Origin: Bolinopsis microptera
Lineage: Eukaryota > Ctenophora > Tentaculata > Lobata > Bolinopsidae
Length of the DNA stretch: 64,000 nt
Assembly (NCBI RefSeq): GCF_026151205.1
Contig: NC_087079.1
Coordinates: forward strand, 10,344,635 to 10,408,634
Reading direction: 5' to 3'
Each line of letters begins with the position of its first letter. The first letter of the stretch is position 1. Under the pieces are notes generated by a model. It saw only the letters and a program-made list of their open reading frames with translations. It was not told the origin of the DNA and ran no database searches. Of this stretch, positions 57,301 through 64,000 are shown piece after piece. Both the position numbers and the translations under genes were made by a program.

Positions 57301-60300
57301 ACCATCTGGTAACAGTAGGGGTTGGTCAAACACATGGAAATATTATATCTTCATGTTACTTTGCATAACCATAGAATTAACGCACTCAGACGATTGCAAA
57401 AGTTTTATTTAACTCGTCTTAAAGTTTGTGGAGCTGAAAACTAAAGACGTTCACACTACACTTTACTCACAAATCCATTGGTTGCGTCTGCGATCTCAGC
57501 GTACATAGCCTGGTCCACCATTTGGTTTTCCCCACAATGGCCCGTCAGAATAAAGTTAACTTTTATCCGCTTTTGAGTTGCTTCCTCGATAATCGCGTCC
57601 TTCCGTTCCGGCTCCTTGCTGCCTGAGGGGTTAGCTAGTTTAACAGTCCTAACAAATTTAATTTGCTACTTTAATCACGAGTTCTAACTTTATTCTGGAT
57701 TATTGTTACATAAAACGGTGAATTGTAATTTGACTATGTGACAAATCGGTAGATATGGCTATATGGGTGGTCTAGCACGCCCTCTCAACGTTTATTGGTA
57801 GTTAGCGTCTGTAAGCATAAACTTGGGCACACTTCTATCCCCCGGGTAACTGTTAGCAATAGATATGGGTGCATTGACAATTGAATAAAATTAAACCCTA
57901 AACAAGAGGCTCAGTTATTGTTAGCACTTTATCAGGACACCCCCACATGATGTAACTTGCTTTAAGTGACACTGACAGTTTCGCTGATCAAACCAATTAC
58001 GCTGTCAAGATGTCATGATGTTAAGTTGGAACTCGTATTAGGAATCGGGTCCCCTGCAGCCTAGATGAGCAGTTTTATTCTATGTAATTGAGTCCTCCAT
58101 AGGAAACAGTACAAGTCAACCTTACACTATGTTCATGTGGCGTGGCTACGTGCTGAACTCTTAGTATAATATTGCAGCACAGAGGAAGTTGAGGAAGTTA
58201 TCTAATCCTCTAGAGGTGTAGATAATATTCCCGATGAGATGAGAAGATGGTGATGAATGAGGATGAACGTTTGAGGGGAGTGAAACGTAAATCTTAAAAT
58301 CTTGTTCAGTCAATGTTTGATGAGCTAACAAAGGGAAATAATTGACGGTATGCAGATAAAGCAGGAAACGTCGCGAGCTTACAGTTACACCATTCAGTAA
58401 ATGACACCATTCAGTAAGTAAGATCGTTGGTTTTAACGTTGGTATAAGTTTAAACCAGATTAAGTCAGACAACCCCCTGTCACTTATTTGATGATATAAG
58501 AATTATTTAGTCTAACTTGAGTTTAAATAAATTCTTACTAACAGCGGAAAATATACCACAGAACGGTGCTTTGGGGTTAAAAAGAAACAATTTGTGGTTT
58601 AAAACCAAAATCTTTACATCAAATCACATGCACATCAAATAGTTTTAAAAGATTATTTACAAATTGGGTAATCCCTAATTCAGTACTCACTGGCGTCAGT
58701 GAAGACGAATATCTCTGAACCGGAGTAGCTCTCGTGTATTGCTCGCTGGATTGCTGCTAACGTCAACTCTGGACAGTCCTGTCAAGGAAACAGTGAGTTA
58801 TTTTATTACAGCATAACCTCACTTTAACCTCAATTTCCTGTACCTCAATTTTTTAAGTATCGGCCTATATCATTGCACCGAGACTCCGAGAGTGTAGTAG
58901 GTTGTGGTTTGACTTTATGCCTTAATAATTGATACAAAATAGTATCACGAGGGCTATGATATGTGTGACATAGAATTACTCAGCAGTAATTTCCATTTTC
59001 AATAACCCTTTAAGTCGACTGCATGCCCAACATTGACAAATGATCGAGACGAATTGACGTCCTGATCTCAACATTTAGACAGCAACATTAAAGATTTCAC
59101 TTCGACCGCGAACTTTTGTGAGTTCCTCTCGTTCATTTCTGGCATTCCATACATTACACCAGGTTTGTTAAATCTCAATTAAAATACTAGGAATACTGGA
59201 ATGTAAATATTGGAAATTTCAAGCCAGTATCTATAGTACCTTGCCCCCGCTGGCGCCATGAGAGTTAATGATACCCAGATGTCTGAGGAGGATGGTTCCG
59301 TTGAAGGTCACCAACATGGGATAGAAGTCAGGATCGTTGAAGGGAACCAGCACGTAGTTCACCGGTCTCTCCTCTTCAGATTTAGTTACAGTTTCCACCA
59401 GACCTACAGCTATATCGTACACCTGGGTAAAGGGGGAGTTAGGGGGTTTGATTCTCAGACAGTCCGGGTAAGAGCTGAAATCATAAGATTCTCTCTCTTT
59501 CTCTCTCTCTCTCTCTCTGGAGATGATGAACTAGAAGGTTCTCTCTTTCTGGAGATGATGAACTAGAAGGGCTGCTTGTAGTGTAGAACTTCGTCTGCGA
59601 GTACTATCTTGCACTGACTAAGTTTAAAATTAATCATAGCAGCCATGTAGACGTTCACACATCACAGAAGACAGACTGTTGACTTTTTGAACGACCTCAA
59701 ATCAAGTTCAAATGATCGAGTGCTGGGTAAGAAGGTGGTGAAATTGGCGCGGCGCTCAGGTAGGTGGTAAAACCGTACAACGCACGTGTTCATGGGGCAA
59801 TGGCAGACATTATAAGTACTTGGCACGAGTTACGTGTACGTCATTTAGCTGGTGTGATCGTGTGACAGTTATCGGTTCATTATAAGATTATAGACATAGC
59901 AATGATGTTATACAAACGTGAATAGGATATAGATTTCTAAATGAGCAAGCTCTCATGTCGTAGAAAAGAACTAGGTATTCAAAAAGTCAAATAACACAAT
60001 ATGTCAACATTTATCAGAAAATCCTGATAAACATCAGCTTTGAAGATCCACAAACCTGTGTTATTTCCTCTCCCATATTGGTGGTGGTGTCTATCACCAG
60101 ACTCAAGGATCTGCTGCTGGTGTTGCTCTTAGGACAGCTGTACTCGCTCAGGTTCGTCCACAAACTCTGTCTACACGAGGAGACTATCGTGTCCTCACCA
60201 CATCTCACCTGAAGGAAACAAATTCTTCGTCAAGTTCAAGATATTGGCGATTTTAAAAATAGCGTTCCCATCTTTATGTTAACTAAAAACTGACGATATT

Positions 60301-62823
60301 GCATCAATCATCATAATATCTCTCAAATCTCAATTCAGGATCCATTTAAAGTACAGCAAAGAGTTAAAATAACTAATATTTGCTCCCCTTTCCAGGATCC
60401 CCCCTCTCCATTTAACACTAACCTGAACTATTTCTCCCTCGTTATATGGAGCTCCAGCTTTGGAACGGAACGGTAAGGGAGACACCACTGCGTTGTCCAG
60501 CTTAGGTAACCTGGCGGTAACGGTTTGTTGGTTAGTAGAAAGACCGTCAACCTCCTACTCCCAGTGGCCTCGTGGTGATAAAGTCTCCTTGTTAATTACG
60601 TTTATATTAATTAATATATTCCGAAAGAGTGATATATGACGAGCTAGTTTAAAAAATATTCACTGATATGATGTGTTGTCACTTACGGGCATCCTTGGAA
60701 GCAGATCTGTTTGTCATCTAACGCATATAGCTGGGAACAGTTAACTTCTATTAAAGTGTTCCCATTTGGCTGCTCGTATGTTTGGTAGGTCCACGCGTAA
60801 TCCACTCTCATTTGATATCCCTGAAACCAGAATTTTATACAATCTGAGTCATACTCGTTAGTTTACTAGCATTCATATTATTTTATGCTGATTGATCGTT
60901 AGTCGAGAACAGTGAATGGGAGGAACTTGTCAGCGTTAATAAAATATTGATATATGTTTAGTAACGAGTGCTGGTGTCAGCTAAATTTTTGAGTGAAATT
61001 AGTTTCTACTCAAATCATGAGCCACGGCCGCGCTACAACACATTTTGTGTTGTATCATGTAGTGCCTTGACTCCCAGTTATTGGTCAGGACTCAGGGTGT
61101 TAACTAGGAGTCCATGTTGCCTACTCCAACATGGAACAGGTTGACTATTTTCGGCCTACAGATTTGTACGACCGCAACCAGTGTGAATGACCAGTACTAA
61201 GCCTCTATCCTGGTTTTTTGTCAAAGAAACCTTTAATTTTAGAAGTTACTAAGCTCGCTGAAATGGCACGTTTTCATGTTAAAAGCGGGTACTTAATTAC
61301 GTTTTTGTGATGTTCTTGAGCTTAGTTTTAACACGTAAAGGAGCCGGTAAAATAGTGTTACCGGGTTGTTAATATCGTGTTATGGGGATGAGTTAATAGG
61401 AGTGTGTCGTTAAAGAGTTAGTGAGAAATGATCCCCCACAGTTGTAAAATGAAGCACGGGCCGGATCACGCCAAAGATGATGACTTACATCAGAAATGTC
61501 TTGGCCTTGCTATAAAGTAACAATCGATAATTGAGACTGGGTTTTAAAACGATCGGAAGTTACGCTCCAGCATTGTTGGTTTTCTTCAGGTCTGATCTAT
61601 AGTACTCCACTTCGGCACTGCTTTATCCCGGTACAGTGCCATTTAAAATGTCGCACTTTATCACCCTATATAACATGCTCTCTCCCCCACACCCGACACA
61701 CAAAAACCCCGAAGTCATGTCACCGGAACTCTCGCCACAATGATTGGTTCCCCCGAACCACGTGACCGCACTTCTACTCTCCCATTGGCTGGAAGGAAAC
61801 ATGCGACAAGAGAGCAACCAGGGCGGCAACGGATTTCGACAGTTAGTTAGGGCACCAGGGTCGAGAGAGGACGGACTCGTGTGTCAAGTTCAGGGCAGTG
61901 GGCACGTCAGATATACTCGCGTCTTATCGTGTGCAGATACATGTGTGACAGACGGGGTGAGATGTATTGTGGGGTCTATTTTCTTTATTATAATATACTT
62001 CTTGTGGAGACTTTAGTGAAAAGAAGCCTGCTAATTTGAAATGCCCAATTTGGGGTGTAGGAGCGAAACCGAAAATAGGTGTTAAGAACAAGAAGCTCTA
62101 TCGTGGTCAGAAAATAAATATATTTTGAGAAATGAGAAACCACACGCCTAAAAGTCTTGTGCTTTTTTTAAAAAGAAAGTAAGGTTAGAACGTGCCCGGC
62201 GCCAAGTTCAGTGAACTTCATCAAAACATCGCTAGGAGGAACCAAGAATGAGATGAAGACAGGGAGAAGAAACCTGTCAAAAAAAGTAGTGAAATAAGTC
62301 AAACCTTCGGACATCCGACGACCATTTTGGAAGTGACAATGTCTTCCTTGGTGAGGTCGAGTGAGGAGGTGAAGGATTTGATCGTGACTTTCGGATCCGT
62401 CACTGATATGTCACTGAAATGTTTATAGGTTATTTATAATCCTGATCTCAAACTTGATAAGTGATAAAGGTGATGTTATCATTCTAACAGGATGATAACG
62501 TCATACTCAACACAAATCAACTGGCAGGATGTTCACTTTCAGTACTACCTCATCGCTGATAATTTGCAAAAAACTTTTGGCCTTTTGAGGACTGAACATG
62601 CCACACTAAACTAAAATGTGAAAACCTTTTAATTTTCACAAATGAAAAACCTATCAATTAATGTTATCTACTGGGTAGCTCAAAAGACGTTGGGCTTTCA
62701 AACAATGTTGTCAAAATTTAAAAAGTTACGATTTTTATACCTTTTTCTGCAAATGTTTGAAGAGTACACAGCCCCTCCGAACCAAACCAATGTTAGCTGA
62801 ACAAGCAAGATTCGTAACTCCAT
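52276..62823 (-). CDS. Type I membrane protein: Cys-rich/Sushi/hemicentin-like VWA/Sushi-Sushi/TM/cytoplasmic tail
   Basis: Nineteen exons (minus, 5' to 3'): 62823-62741, 62413-62305, 60820-60687, 60510-60423, 60208-60056, 59422-59240, 58778-58691, 57622-57471, 57305-57177, 57027-56811, 56511-56408, 56230-56090, 55291-55168, 54388-54218, 54041-53938, 53741-53651, 53432-53317, 53042-52935, 52611-52276. Phases agree: 2,631 nt, 876 aa. Signal peptide 1-21, Cys-rich region about 60-106, Sushi 107-163, VWA about 172-330 continuing into a hemicentin-like region to about 565, Sushi 570-625 and 626-690, TM about 700-727, tail 730-876. Likely a cell-surface adhesion or recognition receptor (inference). 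Two acceptors are uncertain: exon 10 (57027 fits phase, a better-looking one at 56999 does not) and exon 17 (53432 fits phase, the stronger TTTTCAG at 53444 does not). Confidence 0.82.
54074..54160 (-). repeat. Imperfect GGTTGTAATAGTAA repeat in receptor intron 14
   Basis: Six imperfect units of about 14 bp around GGTTGTAATRGTAA, directly upstream of the exon 15 acceptor on the minus strand. Confidence 0.65.
56549..56708 (+). repeat. 12-bp TTGGTTAGTAAC minisatellite in receptor intron 10
   Basis: About 13 copies of TTGGTTAGTAAC with TAGTTAC and CCTGG variants, 40 bp upstream (minus strand) of the exon 11 acceptor. Confidence 0.9.
57177..60208 (-). CDS. Receptor exons 5-9: end of Sushi 1 and VWA domain with altered MIDAS
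   Basis: Exon 5 finishes Sushi 1 (VRCGEDT, LSEYSC) and starts the VWA with LSLVIDTTTNMGEEI. Metal-binding VWA domains have D-x-S-x-S (hemicentin-type D-D-T-G-S); here it reads D-T-T-T-N at residues 178-182. Exon 6 has VNYVLVPFNDPDFYPML and ends in SGGK. Exon 7 has DCPELTLAAIQRAI and SEIFVFTDA; exon 8 has VNFILTGHCGE, all typical of the hemicentin VWA family. A CT microsatellite and a duplicated stretch of about 27 bp (GGAGATGATGAACTAGAAGG) lie in intron 5 at about 59495-59570. Introns 59423-60055, 58779-59239 and 57623-58690 hold nothing else recognised. Confidence 0.85.
60423..62823 (-). CDS. Receptor exons 1-4: signal peptide, Cys-rich region, start of Sushi 1
   Basis: The ATG (complement 62821-62823) opens 27 codons with a hydrophobic core (LLVQLTLVWFGGAVYS) and ends in phase 2 at GTATAA. 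The next exon starts with a single base, completing Ser. Exons 2-3 give VVGCPKGYQMRVDYAW and CSQLYALDDKQICFQGC, a Cys-containing segment I cannot assign. Exon 4 (LPKLDNAVVSPLPF) opens the first Sushi domain. Introns over 300 bp: 62414-62740 and 60821-62304 (nothing recognised). Confidence 0.8.
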
Positions 62824-64000
62824 GATCTCGCTATAACTGTGAAATTGGGGTGAATGAAGGGGAAATAACTACAATCACAACCTTCAATGTACAAAACAGG
62901 AAACACATTGATGATGAATGCAATGATTGTCTCTAGAAATACGTACAACATAGATTTGTAATTAATTTGAGCTGAAGAATAGAATAGTTTGCAACTTGTA
63001 ACACAATTCTTCAATCAAGGAAATTTAGGCCGAAATTCATGAGCAACACAAACTAGAAAAAGGTTTCAACCGACAGCAGCGTTTTTTTAAGGTTAACAGT
63101 TATTTTGGCTTTGTTGGCAGTGTTTTCCTTTGAGCGGGAAGAACTTTGGAATTTCAGCTACCCCGTGACAGCCTCATCAAGCTCGACATTTTTCTTTCAA
63201 GTCCTACTTTGAGTTTGAGACAGCTTATCTGTATTAACATTAACAACTATGTGTTTACTCGAGAAACCTCAATTCTATGGGCGAAAAACACCTTAAATGC
63301 GTACACAAATTATTATGTTTAATAGCATAGACAACTTCTATTAAACGATGTGAGTCTGTATATTCTTTTCCAGACTGATAAAAAATTAATACTAAAATAT
63401 AAATACACATGAAATTAACATCGAATTAATGGTGCAAATTATAACAATTGAATAATTGAGTCCCAGACTTGCCATGCCCAATACACACAGGAAGACCGAG
63501 CTAGATATCGTACAACGTCTATCAAAACCAATATTATATGTAAGAAAACCAGTAAAGCTTAGGAGATAAACAATTACTGAGTCAGCGAGCAGTAAATATA
63601 TCGGACAATCCTACGCGACTATTGGAACTAATTTTACCCCGAACGTAAGTGTGAAGACCAGGATTTTAAACATTTTGGTAAACTGATGTCTCAAATTTTG
63701 ACAACACGGATTTGACAAATGAGGTATTGGTTGTGTGATAGTTTATTCAGTGTCGCAATGTAAATAGTGTCCACAGTGCTTGTGACGACTCGATAATTTA
63801 CAACAACGAAAAAATCAGTTGGATCATCAAAAAAGGGAGGGTTTGTTGAAATAGGGAAACCGTTCAAATAGCGCTTACAGGTGTTTCTCACTTCCAGGTG
63901 CAAATTATAGGACCTCCCAAAACTGACGATCACCTCTTGAAACGACGCCACAAAAACAGGAAAACTGAGCATTAGGCTTTTTTGATAGTCTCTCCGGCAG
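62824..64000. other. Upstream of the receptor gene: nothing recognised
   Basis: The promoter and 5'UTR of the minus-strand receptor should lie here. A minus-strand frame of 93 codons at 63691-63972 has no recognisable domain, signal peptide or splice context. No TATA or CpG signal was clear. Confidence 0.45.

Noticed and set aside
63691-63972. Minus-strand frame of 93 codons as a possible 5' exon of the receptor
   Set aside because: The receptor already has a signal-peptide exon at 62823-62741 that joins in phase; this frame has no splice fit or recognisable domain.

Overview
The window is nuclear DNA of a non-vertebrate animal. It is AT-rich and intron-rich, with GT-AG introns, animal extracellular domains (Sushi, pentraxin/LamG, VWA) and a varied load of retroelements and DNA transposons. 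The copia family at the left edge and the CR1-like LINEs would suit a cnidarian or another marine invertebrate, but the sequence alone does not fix the phylum.

Layout. 1-2407 (minus): the 5' part of a Ty1/copia-type Gag-protease-integrase reading frame running off the left edge. 2408-5833: a decayed LINE and a 1.06 kb poly(A) retroposon with a 14-bp target-site duplication. 5848-8660: two identical 78-bp copies of the 5'UTR and start of exon 1 of the main gene, separated by 2.66 kb of insertion that includes a LINE 3' end and minisatellites.

8619-49349 (plus): a complete full-length ABCB/P-glycoprotein-type transporter gene. I resolved 30 exons with consistent phases (3,891 nt, 1,296 aa). 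The order is TMD1-NBD1-linker-TMD2-NBD2, and both ATP sites look competent. Three introns are very large. The 6.5 kb intron after exon 13 holds a mariner-like MITE and foldback elements. The 10.6 kb intron after exon 14 holds an orphan exon-like ORF, a G-run-ended inverted-repeat element filled with a 1.4 kb pyrimidine tract, a nested antisense gene for a secreted pentraxin-like protein with two tandem C-terminal modules, and short-period microsatellites. The 12.8 kb intron after exon 24 holds a LINE inserted in an 857-bp tandem repeat and two satellite arrays in opposite orientation around a LINE remnant of the restriction-like-endonuclease type.

49350-52275 is intergenic. 52276-62823 (minus), convergent with the transporter, is a second complete gene: 19 exons, 2,631 nt, 876 aa, encoding a type I membrane protein with signal peptide, Cys-rich N-terminus, Sushi, hemicentin-like VWA region, two Sushi domains, one transmembrane helix and a proline/tyrosine-containing cytoplasmic tail. 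62824-64000 shows nothing I can call.

The three cellular genes share no evident pathway: one is an ATP-driven export pump, one a putative secreted pattern-recognition-type protein, one a putative cell-surface adhesion or recognition receptor. Exon borders come from reading splice consensus, phase and protein continuity by eye; no transcript data were available.
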